From an uncultured Spirochaetales bacterium (GTDB taxonomy: Bacteria; Spirochaetota; Spirochaetia; JAFGXN01): a DNA stretch of 64,000 nucleotides. Position numbers and translations under genes: made by a program. The notes under the pieces were generated by a model. It ran no database searches. It saw nothing but the letters and a program-made list of their open reading frames with translations, and was not told the origin of the DNA. Shown piece after piece: positions 50,946-60,290 of the stretch. Positions within the stretch are counted from its first letter, which is position 1; each line of letters opens with the position of its first letter. The DNA is taken from contig CASEOG010000001.1 in assembly GCA_949289575.1 (NCBI GenBank), positions 150,671 to 214,670 of the forward strand, in the 5' to 3' direction.

Positions 50946-52970
50946 ATGGATCTGACCAAACTGAGAAATATCGGCATTATCGCTCACGTCGATGCGGGCA
51001 AAACAACCACTACGGAACGGATTCTCTATTACACGGGGAAAAGTCACAAAATCGGCGAAGTGGACGACGGTCAGGCGACCATGGACTGGATGGAACAGGA
51101 ACAGGAACGGGGCATTACGATTACCTCGGCAGCCACCACCTGTTACTGGCAGAAGCATCAGATTAACATTATCGACACCCCGGGTCACGTCGATTTTACC
51201 GCCGAAGTGCAGCGTTCGCTGCGGGTTCTCGACGGTGCGGTCGGGATTTTCTGCGCCGTCGGCGGTGTCGAGCCGCAGTCGGAAACGGTGTGGCGGCAGG
51301 CCGACCAGTACGGCGTTCCGCGGATTGCGTTTGTCAACAAAATGGACCGCATGGGGGCGAATTTCGACAATGTCGTGGCTCAAATCGAAGAGAAATTCGG
51401 TGTGACGACCGCCGTTTTGCAGTTACCGATCGGGAAAGAGTCGGAGTTCGAAGGGGTGATCGATCTGCTGAAAATGAAGGAACTTCACTTTTCGAAAGAG
51501 GATCAGGGGCAGACGATTACCGAAACCGAGATTCGCGGGACGCTGGCCGGCGAGGCCGCCGCTGCCCGGGAAACGCTTTTCGACCGGCTGACAAACTTTT
51601 CCGACGAACTGACGGAAATCATTCTCGAAGGGGAAGAGCCGGCGCCCGAGCTGGTCAAAGGGGTGATCCGCAAAGCGGTTCTCGAACGCAAAGTGCTGCC
51701 GGTGCTGGCCGGTTCGTCGCTGAAAAACATCGGCACACAGCCGCTGTTGGACGCGGTTGTCGACTTCCTGCCGTGCCCCACCGACCTGCCCGCCCCGATC
51801 GCCTTCAACCCGAAAAAAGAGACCGAAGAACCGGTGCCGTGCGATCCGAAAGGACCGCTGCTGGCCCTCATCTTCAAGATTCAAAACGACCGCGAGGCCG
51901 GGTTCCTCAGTTTTATCCGCGTCTACAGCGGCGTGCTCCGAAAAGGAACCGCCCCGGTCAATGTCAATAAAAATCAGAAAGAACGGATTACCCGTATTTT
52001 ACGGATGCACGCCAATAAATCGGATGCCGTCGAAGCACTGGAAGCGGGCGACATCGGCGTGCTCATCGGCTGCAAAATCTCGCAAACCGGCGACACGCTG
52101 GCCGGCGAAGGGAAAAAGCTGTTGCTGGAACCGGTCACCTTTCCGCAGCCGGTCATTTCGGTTGCCATCGAACCGAAAACCGCCGGCGACAGCGACAAAC
52201 TGAAAAAAGCGCTGGAAGCGCTGCAGGTCGAAGACCCCACTTTTGTCGTCAAGGATAATCCCGAAACGGGACAGCTGCTGATTTCCGGAATGGGAGAGCT
52301 TCACCTCGATGTCATCACGACCCGGTTGCTCAACGAATACAAAGCGGCCGCCAACATCGGCAATCCGCAGGTTTCCTACCGCGAATCGATCGAAAAAACG
52401 CAGTCGCACACCGAGGCTTTCAGCCGCACTATTGCCGGCAAAGAAAACCGCGCCGGTCTGACACTGACGGTCGAACCGAACCCCGGCAAAGGCAACGTTT
52501 ACGAATGCGCGGCGGCCGTCCGCGGTCTGCCGGAAGAGATTGTCGCGGCGGTAGCCGGCGGCATCGAAAACGCCTTTCAGTCGGGAATCTGTTTCGGCTA
52601 TCCGTGTATCGACATCAAAGCGACGGTGACGGCCATCGATTACAGCGAAGAGTTTTCGACCCCGTTCGCTTTCGAAGCGTGCGCCGTTCAGGCTTTCGAC
52701 AACGCCTGCCGCGCGGCCGGTGCCGTCATGATGGAACCGGTGATGAAGGTCGACATTATTGTTCCGACCGAACGGGTCGGCGAAGTGATCGGTTCGCTCA
52801 CCGCGAAAGGCGGCATCATCAACCACATTGATTCGCATACCGGGTTTGAAAGCATTAACGCCGAGAACGCTCTGGTCAACATGTTCGGCTACTCCACCAC
52901 GCTGCGCAGCCTCACCCAGGGACGCGGCACCTTCAGCATGGAATTCTCCCACTACCGCAAACGGCAGTAA
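50946..52970 (+). CDS. fusA: Translation elongation factor G
   Basis: A 674-residue translational GTPase. GTP-binding motifs are [15 protein letters not shown] (G1), [10 protein letters not shown] (G2), [11 protein letters not shown] (G3) and [11 protein letters not shown] (G4). Domains II to V are complete through the C-terminal [23 protein letters not shown]. The ATG at 50946 has GGGGGAAA upstream; the longer frame has no support. No other ribosomal-protein or str-operon gene is adjacent. Spirochaetes often carry more than one EF-G, including a paralogue for ribosome recycling, and whether this is the elongation or the recycling type cannot be told here. Confidence 0.95.
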   Translation: MDLTKLRNIGIIAHVDAGKTTTTERILYYTGKSHKIGEVDDGQATMDWMEQEQERGITITSAATTCYWQKHQINIIDTPGHVDFTAEVQRSLRVLDGAVGIFCAVGGVEPQSETVWRQADQYGVPRIAFVNKMDRMGANFDNVVAQIEEKFGVTTAVLQLPIGKESEFEGVIDLLKMKELHFSKEDQGQTITETEIRGTLAGEAAAARETLFDRLTNFSDELTEIILEGEEPAPELVKGVIRKAVLERKVLPVLAGSSLKNIGTQPLLDAVVDFLPCPTDLPAPIAFNPKKETEEPVPCDPKGPLLALIFKIQNDREAGFLSFIRVYSGVLRKGTAPVNVNKNQKERITRILRMHANKSDAVEALEAGDIGVLIGCKISQTGDTLAGEGKKLLLEPVTFPQPVISVAIEPKTAGDSDKLKKALEALQVEDPTFVVKDNPETGQLLISGMGELHLDVITTRLLNEYKAAANIGNPQVSYRESIEKTQSHTEAFSRTIAGKENRAGLTLTVEPNPGKGNVYECAAAVRGLPEEIVAAVAGGIENAFQSGICFGYPCIDIKATVTAIDYSEEFSTPFAFEACAVQAFDNACRAAGAVMMEPVMKVDIIVPTERVGEVIGSLTAKGGIINHIDSHTGFESINAENALVNMFGYSTTLRSLTQGRGTFSMEFSHYRKRQ

Positions 52971-52988
52971 ACTCCCGAGAGGGGGAGT
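52971..52988 (+). terminator. Possible terminator after EF-G
   Basis: ACTCCC pairs with GGGAGT right at the stop codon; no T tract. A second stem (CGCGTTGAA with TTCAACCGCG) lies at 53049-53072. Confidence 0.35.
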
Positions 52989-53062
52989 GCCGCGGAGTGC
53001 ACGGATGCATGGGAGCGGCCGACCCTGACGGGTGATGAATCAGAGACCGCGTTGAAGCTCTT

Positions 53063-53465
53063 TCAACCGCGTTGGGGGCAGTCCGTTGAAAGCCGATGCG
53101 GAATAAAATAAGGAACCGATGAATTCTTTTTGTATATGACGCCTTCGTAGTTTTCCGGCTTCGAATTGTTCGGATCGATATGAATTTTGACGACCTTCGT
53201 TCCGTTCGCTTCCGGACCGAGTGTTCCGCCGATGCCTTCGCCGTTCGTCAGAGCAATGATATTCTGTCCCAAAACAAGCTCTTCGACAGCGTCCGGCAGC
53301 GGTTGAGTCGGAGAAAAAGCATTCACGACAAACCCTCCCGCACTGTAGGGTATGGTCACAATTTTATCGCTTCTTTTCACTTTCGCGACATTGAGATGAC
53401 TGTCGACATACTCGTAGCAGAAATTCCCGTCATCAAACAAATCAAGTTCGACTTTTCTTTTTCAT
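53063..53465 (-). pseudogene. Remnant of a leucine-rich-repeat or related exported-type gene, frameshifted
   Basis: The longest frame reads about 125 codons (FDDGNFCYEYVDSHLNVAKVK, EELVLGQNIIALTNGEG, YEGVIYKKNSSVPYFIP) with no proper start codon: only TTG at 53440. A good start, ATG at 53465 with GGACAGGA upstream, runs MKKKSRT and stops. Deleting one A from the run after it would join the frames as KRKVELDLFDDG. At the other end the frame stops early, while another frame offers NGLPPTRLKELQRGL, an LRR-like tail. The promoter (TTGCAT, 17-base spacer, TATCAT) is intact. I read it as a broken gene; a short real protein is possible. Confidence 0.45.
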
Positions 53466-53492
53466 AACATCCTGTCCTTACTATCTGTTTTA

Positions 53493-53521
53493 ATGATACA
53501 TGGACTCCTGTTAAGATGCAA
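53493..53521 (-). promoter_or_regulatory. Promoter in front of the frameshifted remnant
   Basis: On the minus strand TTGCAT (53521-53516), 17-base spacer, TATCAT (53498-53493). Confidence 0.6.
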
Positions 53522-53595
53522 GGAAATTTTCTCCGTTTAAAAAGGAGTATACGTTTCCTCTGAGAAATCACTCTCTGTCAGCAAAATTGACGCAG

Positions 53596-54828
53596 TTACT
53601 TTCCCGCAACCGTTTTCCCGATGAGAATCTTTCCGACTCCGTCATCCGACAAGCGAAATCCGGTTGCGGCTTCGTCGACGGCGGCCGCAACTGCTTCCGC
53701 CGCACTGCGGGTAACAGCCCCCGTTGTCGTCAGAAAACAACAGCTGTCGTTACCGACGGGATTTTGATAGGTGTTCGTATATTCGGTCAAAGCGTTGGAA
53801 AGCAGCTTCGCATCGGTTTCCGAAAGCGGGGTTAGCGAAACCGTCCCGTCTGCCGCATTGTAAAGAGTTTCGAAACTGTACATTCCCTGCCCCATTGCGT
53901 TACCGGAATAGGCCGCCGCCCAGCGGACAACAGTTGTCCACAACAGCGAATCGGCCGCAACCGTTCCCGTCGCTTCGTTGCCGGCGACCGTCAGCGCAAC
54001 CGTTTCGGCGGTGCCGGCCGACAGCGGCCAGGTGCAGACAACGCTGTCGGTACCCGCGCTGTCGGTATCCGCGGTGACGGTGACCGGCGGCAAAAGAGAG
54101 GTCTTCACCGCGGTATAGGGCGTCACGTTTCCGTTGGTGTCGCGCGCAAACACATTAAGCCATAAATCGACTCCCGGCTCGAGAGCCTCCAGCAGAACCG
54201 TCAGAACGGATGCTTTTTCGAAACACACATGCCGCCCGTCTTTATTATCGTAATACGCGTCGGAACTGTTCAGATTATCCCGCGTCGACTTCATCACAAC
54301 ATAGACAAGATCTTTGTCCGCCGTATTGTTATCGGCTGCCGGTTTCCAGTTCAGCCGCAGCGACTTTGAGGTCAGCTCGGTCACCGTTACGGCCGCATCC
54401 GATACGACGGGTGCCGTTTTATCGGTAAAATCGACCATCAGCGGCGAATAGAACGAAATCGTACCGACAGCATCTCTGACCATGACATTGTAATAAAGGA
54501 TTTTTTCCGTCCCGTCGAGAGAGACTTCTACCGAGCTGTAATTTTTCGCCCATGTTCTGACTGTCCGGCCGTTTTTATTGACGGCACTGACCGTTTCGAT
54601 ATCCGACGAGGATGAAGAGACCACCTGATATTCGAGCGTCTCGTTGTTTCCGTTGACATCCTGTGCCTGCGACCAGGATAAAACCATTTTATCGATAGTC
54701 TTACTCCGAACGGAAATCGAAGAGTTAACGACAATCGGTCCGGTCGCGGGAGTACAGGAAAAAAGAATCAGCAATCCGGCCGTAAACGGAACGAGCAGTC
54801 CCGACAAAAAGGTCTTTTTCAATTTCAT
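53596..54828 (-). CDS. FN3-like lipoprotein, 410 residues
   Basis: Signal MKLKKTFLSGLLVPFTAGLLILFSC with lipobox LFSC, Cys25. Two FN3-like modules are visible (SISVRSKTIDKMVLSWSQAQDVNG and VTVTELTSKSLRLNWKPAADN). The C-terminal half is Ala/Thr/Val-rich (VTRSAAEAVAAAVDEAATGFRLS). It belongs to the same style of protein as the block at 11214-19462 but shares no specific motif. Its promoter lies so close that the message is predicted leaderless. It ends before the frameshifted remnant. Confidence 0.82.
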   Translation of the reverse strand: MKLKKTFLSGLLVPFTAGLLILFSCTPATGPIVVNSSISVRSKTIDKMVLSWSQAQDVNGNNETLEYQVVSSSSSDIETVSAVNKNGRTVRTWAKNYSSVEVSLDGTEKILYYNVMVRDAVGTISFYSPLMVDFTDKTAPVVSDAAVTVTELTSKSLRLNWKPAADNNTADKDLVYVVMKSTRDNLNSSDAYYDNKDGRHVCFEKASVLTVLLEALEPGVDLWLNVFARDTNGNVTPYTAVKTSLLPPVTVTADTDSAGTDSVVCTWPLSAGTAETVALTVAGNEATGTVAADSLLWTTVVRWAAAYSGNAMGQGMYSFETLYNAADGTVSLTPLSETDAKLLSNALTEYTNTYQNPVGNDSCCFLTTTGAVTRSAAEAVAAAVDEAATGFRLSDDGVGKILIGKTVAGK

Positions 54829-54833
54829 ACCTC

Positions 54834-54862
54834 ATTATATCAGGAAGCGCGCACGGTGGCAA
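54834..54862 (-). promoter_or_regulatory. Promoter of the 410-residue FN3 lipoprotein, predicted leaderless
   Basis: On the minus strand TTGCCA (54862-54857), 17-base spacer, TATAAT (54839-54834), then only five bases (GAGGT) to ATG 54828. Confidence 0.7.
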
Positions 54863-54868
54863 GATGTC

Positions 54869-55912
54869 TTATTTCAATTCGGAAAGAATCGCCTCCGTCA
54901 TTTCCGCTGTCTTCAGCGAGGCTTCGCCTCCGCCCAGGTCGGCTGTCCGCAATCCTTTATTCAGAACCGCTTCCACCGCCGCTTCGATGCGGTCGGCTTC
55001 GTCATTCATGTCGAAGCTGAATCGGAGCATCAGTGCCGCCGACAGAATCGTGGCAATCGGGTTGGCGATCCCTTTACCGGCGATATCGGGCGCCGAGCCG
55101 TGAATCGGTTCGTAGAGGGCAATCTCTCCCGGGTAACCGACGCTGGCCGACGGCAGCATACCGATGGAACCGGTGATGACCGACGCTTCGTCCGACAGAA
55201 TATCGCCGAACATATTGCCGGTCACAATCACGTCAAACTGACGCGGGTTGACGACCAGCTGCATGGCGGCATTGTCGACATACAGGTGATTGAGTGTAAT
55301 TTCCGGATGGTTTTCGTAAAAGGCAACCGTTGCTTTGCGCCACAGACGGGATGAGGCCAGAACATTGGCTTTGTCGACCGACGTGACGACCCCGCGGCGC
55401 ATTCCCGCCAGACGGCACGCCACTTCGTTAATCCGCCGCACTTCATCGGCACTGTATTCCAGCGTATCGTAAGCAACTTCGTCGCCCTCCTGCCGCCGTC
55501 CGAAATAGATGCCGCCGATCAGTTCCCGCACAATCATGATATCGATGCCGTCTCCGATCACACTGTTTTTCAACGGAGAAGCCTCTTTGAGTGCCGGATA
55601 AATTTTAACGGGCCGCAGGTTCGCAAACACGTTGAGGCCTTTGCGCAGCCGCAGCAGTCCCGCTTCGGGGCGTTTGCCGCCGGGCAGGTTGTCCCATTTC
55701 GGTCCGCCGAGAGCTCCCATTAAAACGGCATCGCACGCCTTCATTTTTTCCAGCTCGGTTTCGGGCAGCGGATCGTCGAAACGGTCGATGGCGCTGCCGC
55801 CGGCATAACAGGTTACGTATTCGAATCGGCCGACTGCGTCCAAAACGCGCACAGCCGCCTCGATAATTTCGGGTCCGATCCCGTCACCGGGGATGAGAGC
55901 AATCTTTTTCAT
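54869..55912 (-). CDS. leuB: 3-isopropylmalate dehydrogenase LeuB
   Basis: A 347-residue NAD-dependent beta-decarboxylating dehydrogenase. The N-terminal [18 protein letters not shown], substrate loop [40 protein letters not shown], and the C-terminal [18 protein letters not shown] are canonical. Acts on 3-isopropylmalate (leucine), and, with the citramalate pathway present, probably also on 3-methylmalate for isoleucine. It overlaps leuD as ATGA and is the last gene of cimA-leuC-leuD-leuB. Confidence 0.96.
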   Translation of the reverse strand: MKKIALIPGDGIGPEIIEAAVRVLDAVGRFEYVTCYAGGSAIDRFDDPLPETELEKMKACDAVLMGALGGPKWDNLPGGKRPEAGLLRLRKGLNVFANLRPVKIYPALKEASPLKNSVIGDGIDIMIVRELIGGIYFGRRQEGDEVAYDTLEYSADEVRRINEVACRLAGMRRGVVTSVDKANVLASSRLWRKATVAFYENHPEITLNHLYVDNAAMQLVVNPRQFDVIVTGNMFGDILSDEASVITGSIGMLPSASVGYPGEIALYEPIHGSAPDIAGKGIANPIATILSAALMLRFSFDMNDEADRIEAAVEAVLNKGLRTADLGGGEASLKTAEMTEAILSELK

Positions 55913-56403
55913 CTGTTTTCCTCCGCCCGCAACGCCTTCACCAGACCGCCGGCCGCAATGATTTTGGTCATAAATTCGGGGAACGGCGGCACGCGGTACG
56001 TTTCCCCTTTGGTTTCGTTGACGATTTCACCGGCGGTGAAGTCGACCGAAACGGTGTCGCCCGCCGCTGCCGCGCGGGCGGCCTCCGGCGATTCGACAAT
56101 CGGCAACCCGATATTGACGGCGTTGCGGTAAAAAATCCGGGCAAAACTTTCGGCAATCACACAGGAGACACCCGAGGCCTGAATCGCAATCGGGGCGTGT
56201 TCGCGCGAAGAACCGCAGCCGAAATTTTTGCCGCCGACAATCAGATCGCCCGTTTTCACCTTGGAGACAAATCCGGTATCGATATCTTCCATACAATGGG
56301 CGGCCAATTCTTTCGGGTCGGATGTGTTCAGGTAGCGGGCCGGAATAATCACGTCGGTGTCGACATTGTCGCCGTATTTAAAAACAGTTCCTTTGACTTT
56401 CAT
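55909..56403 (-). CDS. leuD: Isopropylmalate/citramalate isomerase small subunit LeuD
   Basis: A 164-residue swivel-domain subunit, the short type found in archaeal-like heterodimers (E. coli LeuD is about 200). Conserved segments are [36 protein letters not shown] and [16 protein letters not shown]. It pairs with LeuC to move the hydroxyl group in isopropylmalate or citramalate. It overlaps leuC and leuB by four bases each, so subunit translation is coupled. Confidence 0.95.
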   Translation of the reverse strand: MKVKGTVFKYGDNVDTDVIIPARYLNTSDPKELAAHCMEDIDTGFVSKVKTGDLIVGGKNFGCGSSREHAPIAIQASGVSCVIAESFARIFYRNAVNIGLPIVESPEAARAAAAGDTVSVDFTAGEIVNETKGETYRVPPFPEFMTKIIAAGGLVKALRAEENR

Positions 56404-57665
56404 TTCAAAACCTCCTTGGTTCCGGCGATGCGTCCGAGAACCGCACTGGCTGCCGCCACATAAGGCGATGCCAGATAAACTTCGCTTTCGGGGTGTCCCA
56501 TGCGGCCGACAAAATTGCGGTTGGTGGTGGCCACCGCCCGTTCGCCCGCTGCCAGGATTCCCATGTGACCGCCGAGACAGGGACCGCAGGTCGGGGTGCT
56601 GACGGCCGCGCCGGCTTCGACAAAGGTCTGAATCAGCCCTTCGTTAATGGCCTGCAAATAAATGGCCTGCGTTGCCGGGAAAACAATCAGCCGCACGCCT
56701 TTTTTCACGCGGCGGCCTTTGAGAATTTCCGCCGCCTGCCGCAAATCCTGAATCCGTCCGTTGGTACACGAACCGATGACCACCTGATCGATTTTGATTT
56801 CGGGAAGGCCTTCCACGGTGCGTGTGTTTTCGGGAAGATGGGGAAAGGCGACCGTCTGTTCGATGGTTGACAGATCGATATCGAACACTTCGTCGTAGAC
56901 GGCATCGGCATCCGCTTCGAAAACACGGTACGGTTTTTTCGAATGTGCTCCGATATATTCCAGAGTTTTTTCATCGACCGGGAAAATTCCGTTTTTGGCA
57001 CCGGCTTCGATGGCCATGTTGGCAATCGTAAAACGGTCATCCATTGTCAGCGAAGCGACCCCGTCACCGCCGAACTCCATCGATTTGTAAAGCGCGCCGT
57101 CGACACCGATTTTTCCGATAATATGGAGAATCAGGTCTTTACCCGAAACGTACGTGTTCAGCTTGCCGTGCAGCCGGAACAGCATCGCCGACGGCACTTT
57201 GAACCAGCATTTTCCCCCGGCCATCGCCGCCGCCATGTCGGTACTGCCGACACCGGTCGAAAAGGCGCCCAGCGCTCCGTAGGTGCAGGTATGCGAATCG
57301 GCTCCGATTACCAGATCGCCGGCCGTCACCAGTCCTTTTTCCGGCAAAAGAGCATGCTCGATGCCCATTTCTCCCAGTTCGAAGTAATTTTCGATTCCTT
57401 TTTCCGCGGCAAAAGTGCGGCACCGGCGGCACTGTGTGGCCGACTGAATATCTTTATTCGGCGAAAAATGGTCGGGCACAATCACCACTTTCGATTTATC
57501 GAAAACGTTCTGTTTCCCGATTTCCTCAAACACGTTAATGGCCACGGGAGTCGTCACATCGTTTCCCAATACAATGTCCAAATCGGCTTCGATAAGCTGT
57601 CCCGGAACCACCGTCTCCAATCCGGCGTGAGCCGCCAGAATTTTCTGAGTCATTGTCATTCCCAT
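56400..57665 (-). CDS. leuC: Isopropylmalate/citramalate isomerase large subunit LeuC
   Basis: A 421-residue aconitase-superfamily subunit, the shorter class that pairs with 160-170-residue LeuD. The [4Fe-4S] cysteines are in [13 protein letters not shown] and [14 protein letters not shown]. The substrate segments [27 protein letters not shown] are canonical. The ATG at 57665 has AAGGAG before it. It follows cimA after ten bases. Confidence 0.96.
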   Translation of the reverse strand: MGMTMTQKILAAHAGLETVVPGQLIEADLDIVLGNDVTTPVAINVFEEIGKQNVFDKSKVVIVPDHFSPNKDIQSATQCRRCRTFAAEKGIENYFELGEMGIEHALLPEKGLVTAGDLVIGADSHTCTYGALGAFSTGVGSTDMAAAMAGGKCWFKVPSAMLFRLHGKLNTYVSGKDLILHIIGKIGVDGALYKSMEFGGDGVASLTMDDRFTIANMAIEAGAKNGIFPVDEKTLEYIGAHSKKPYRVFEADADAVYDEVFDIDLSTIEQTVAFPHLPENTRTVEGLPEIKIDQVVIGSCTNGRIQDLRQAAEILKGRRVKKGVRLIVFPATQAIYLQAINEGLIQTFVEAGAAVSTPTCGPCLGGHMGILAAGERAVATTNRNFVGRMGHPESEVYLASPYVAAASAVLGRIAGTKEVLK

Positions 57666-57675
57666 TGTTCTCTCC

Positions 57676-59253
57676 TTAATGGTGTGAAAGCTGTTCTTTC
57701 AGCAGTTTATATTCAACCGAATCGACGAGTGCCAGCCAGCTGGCCTCGATGATATCCTGCGAGACACCGACCGTCGTCCAGGTCTGTTTCCCGTCCGATG
57801 TCCGAATCAAAACGCGAACCCGTGCCGCGGTCGCTTCCCGGTCGTCGATAACACGTACTTTATAGTCGTTGAGGAAGATGTTGCGGATTTCCGGATAAAA
57901 CACGGTCAACACCCGGCGCAGTGCTTTATCGAGGGCGTTCACCGGTCCGTCTCCTTCCGCCGCTCCGATTTCGTCGGCACCGTCCACTTCGATTTTGACC
58001 ATTGCCGCTGCCGAATATTTGCCTTCCAGACGCGGTTCGTCAATCGAAACTTTGAAATGTTTCAGATGAAAGAACGGCCGGTAGAGTCCCATCGTTTTGC
58101 GTGCCAGAATTTCGAAAGAGGCTTCGGCATCTTCGTAGACATACCCTTCCGCTTCCGCCTGTTTCAGCCGTTCGAGAATTTCGCCGACGACGGGCGAATC
58201 TTTCTGCAAACCGGCATCGATTTTTCTCAGTTTTGTCAGCAGCAGCGAGCGTCCGGCCTGGTCGCTCATCAGAAAGCGGCGTGTGTTGCCGATGACCGCG
58301 GGGTCGATGTGTTCGAACGATCCCGACAGCTTCGTGACTCCGTCGATGTGCATGCCGGCTTTGTGGGCAAAAGCGGAAGCGCCGACAAAGGGTGCCCGGA
58401 AATCGGGCAGCAGGTTGGCAATTTCGTTGATGACCCGCGAGGTTTCGGTCAGAAGAACCATGTTCTCCGGCGGAATGCATTCATACCCTTTTTTCAGCTG
58501 CAGATTCGGGATAATCGTCGACAGGTTGGCGTTGCCGCACCGTTCGCCGAATCCGTTGAAGGTTCCCTGTACGTGAACGGCTCCGGCCTCCACCGCGGTC
58601 AGCGAGTTGGCCACCGCGAGTCCGCCGTCGTTGTGGGTGTGAATGCCGATTTCGGCACTGCCGGCAACGCCGACCGCCGCCTGAACGGCTTCGGCAATTT
58701 CATCGGGCATCGCACCGCCGTTGGTGTCGCACAGCACCACAACGTCGGCGCCCGCGGCCGCGGCACAGGCGCACACTTTGAGCGCGTAGGAGGCATCGGC
58801 TTTGTAGCCGTCGAAAAAGTGCTCGGCGTCGAAGATGACTTCGCGGCCGGCCGCTTTTAAAAAAGCGACCGTATCGGCAACCATGCGCAGGTTTTCTTCG
58901 AGTGTCGTTTGCAGCACTTTGGTGACGTGAAGATTCCATGCTTTGCCGAAAACGGCGACCGCCGGGGTTTCGGCTTCCAAAAGTGCTTTCAGCTGCGGAT
59001 CATCGGCCGCCGGGACTCCTTTTTTGCAGGTGCTGCCGAACGCCGTCAACCGCACATGCTTCAGATTCAGCCCCGAGACCCGTTTGAAAAACTCGATGTC
59101 CTTCCGGTTGGAGCCGGGATTGCCGGCTTCCGCGTAATCGATACCGAACCGATCCAGCTGTTTGACAATGCGGATTTTATCTTCTACGGTAAATGCGATT
59201 CCTCCTCCCTGCGCACCGTCGCGCAGCGTGGAATCGAAAATCCTGACTTTCAT
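57676..59253 (-). CDS. cimA: (R)-citramalate synthase CimA
   Basis: A 525-residue DRE-TIM metallolyase that condenses pyruvate and acetyl-CoA into citramalate, the first step of the threonine-independent isoleucine route. The DRE motif is [18 protein letters not shown]; the metal-binding HxH is in [31 protein letters not shown] follows. The C-terminal 120 residues form the LeuA-type regulatory dimer domain, so feedback control by isoleucine is plausible. Length and motif order fit CimA of Leptospira/Geobacter type rather than homocitrate synthase or LeuA; leucine synthesis from this cluster would need a leuA not in the window. Confidence 0.9.
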   Translation of the reverse strand: MKVRIFDSTLRDGAQGGGIAFTVEDKIRIVKQLDRFGIDYAEAGNPGSNRKDIEFFKRVSGLNLKHVRLTAFGSTCKKGVPAADDPQLKALLEAETPAVAVFGKAWNLHVTKVLQTTLEENLRMVADTVAFLKAAGREVIFDAEHFFDGYKADASYALKVCACAAAAGADVVVLCDTNGGAMPDEIAEAVQAAVGVAGSAEIGIHTHNDGGLAVANSLTAVEAGAVHVQGTFNGFGERCGNANLSTIIPNLQLKKGYECIPPENMVLLTETSRVINEIANLLPDFRAPFVGASAFAHKAGMHIDGVTKLSGSFEHIDPAVIGNTRRFLMSDQAGRSLLLTKLRKIDAGLQKDSPVVGEILERLKQAEAEGYVYEDAEASFEILARKTMGLYRPFFHLKHFKVSIDEPRLEGKYSAAAMVKIEVDGADEIGAAEGDGPVNALDKALRRVLTVFYPEIRNIFLNDYKVRVIDDREATAARVRVLIRTSDGKQTWTTVGVSQDIIEASWLALVDSVEYKLLKEQLSHH

Positions 59254-59274
59254 TCTTTTCTCTCCGATTGCCCC

Positions 59275-59303
59275 AGTATAAATTTTTTTGAAAAAGATGT
59301 AAA
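59275..59303 (-). promoter_or_regulatory. Promoter of the cimA-leuCDB operon
   Basis: On the minus strand TTTACA (59303-59298), 17-base spacer, TATACT (59280-59275), then CGGAGAG before ATG 59253. Confidence 0.65.
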
Positions 59304-59311
59304 TATAAGTA

Positions 59312-59340
59312 ATGACATTTTTTATTATATATGTTATAAG
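59312..59340 (+). promoter_or_regulatory. Promoter of the divergent LysR gene, predicted leaderless
   Basis: ATGACA (59312-59317), 17-base spacer, TATAAG (59335-59340), eight bases to ATG 59349. Its -35 lies only nine bases from the -35 of the cimA promoter, so a regulator bound here could affect both directions. Confidence 0.6.
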
Positions 59341-59348
59341 AAATCGTT

Positions 59349-60275
59349 ATGAATATAGATTACGAATGGTACCGTTACTTTTATGCCGTTGTAAAAGAAG
59401 GAAGTTTTTCGAAGGCTGCGGACCGGTTATGCGTTACTCAACCGGCCGTCAGCCAGGCAGTCCGACGGCTGGAAGAAAATGCCGGCGTCTGTCTGTTTGT
59501 CCGTCGTTCGAAAACGCTTACACTGACAAAAGCGGGCCAACGGCTTTTTTCGTTTGTCGAAAGAGGCGTCGGCAGTTTTCGGGCAGGGGAAAATTTTCTG
59601 GAGCGGTTAGCCGATCCGAACGGGGGCGAAGTCACGGTCGGCGTCAGCGAAGCGGCCTGTCGTTTCTTTCTTTTGCCCTACATCGGAGAACTGCGCCGCC
59701 TCTATCCCGATATCCGGCTGAATATCAGAGAAGGATCCACTCCTCAATCGATAGAAGCGCTCTCCCGGGGAGAAATCGACTGCGCTCTGATTCTGACACC
59801 GCCGAGACTTCCCGTTTCGTCGATTCGAACAACGCCTTTAAAAAAATGCCGTTTCGGTCTCTATGCCGCGGAAAGTTTTACCGATGCTCCGACAACGCCT
59901 CTTTCAATCAAAGAGTACACGGCCCACCCCTTTCTCATGCTCGACGAAAAAACCGTAACGGGAAAAATAATCGACAAATTTTTTACGGCCTGTGACACCC
60001 GTCCGAATACACCGATTATTCTGAGTTCCGTCGGTCTTGTCAAAGACTTTCTGCTGTTGGGTTTCGGGATTTCAATTCTGCTTGAAGATTATGTCGGAGA
60101 AGAGTTGCGCAACGGATGCCTGACTGTGCTGCCCGTCAGAGAGCCGCTCCCGCAGTGCAGTCTGGCACTGGCCACCAATACGGAAATGCCTTCCTCTCCC
60201 GCCTCCGACACTTTTTTCCGGTTTATGCAGTCAAAGATCGGCAACCCGGCGGAAAACGGCAAAGGGAACGTTTAA
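59349..60275 (+). CDS. LysR-family transcriptional regulator
   Basis: A 308-residue LTTR with an N-terminal winged HTH: residues about 3-60, YFYAVVKEGSFSKAADRLCVTQPAVSQAVRRLEENAGVCLFVR. The substrate-binding domain follows (VTVGVSEAACRFFLLPYIGELRRLYPDIRLNIREG). It reads away from cimA-leuCDB with only 95 bases between, the classical LTTR arrangement, so it probably controls that operon in response to a branched-chain pathway intermediate. It has a possible leaderless start. Its 3' end is 15 bases from dxs. Confidence 0.93.
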   Translation: MNIDYEWYRYFYAVVKEGSFSKAADRLCVTQPAVSQAVRRLEENAGVCLFVRRSKTLTLTKAGQRLFSFVERGVGSFRAGENFLERLADPNGGEVTVGVSEAACRFFLLPYIGELRRLYPDIRLNIREGSTPQSIEALSRGEIDCALILTPPRLPVSSIRTTPLKKCRFGLYAAESFTDAPTTPLSIKEYTAHPFLMLDEKTVTGKIIDKFFTACDTRPNTPIILSSVGLVKDFLLLGFGISILLEDYVGEELRNGCLTVLPVREPLPQCSLALATNTEMPSSPASDTFFRFMQSKIGNPAENGKGNV

Positions 60276-60290
60276 ACACCGGGTATCCGA

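Noticed and set aside
51999..52952. A 317-codon open frame antisense to EF-G
   Set aside because: EF-G is certain on the other strand; the antisense product has only Gly/Phe/Arg-rich noise.
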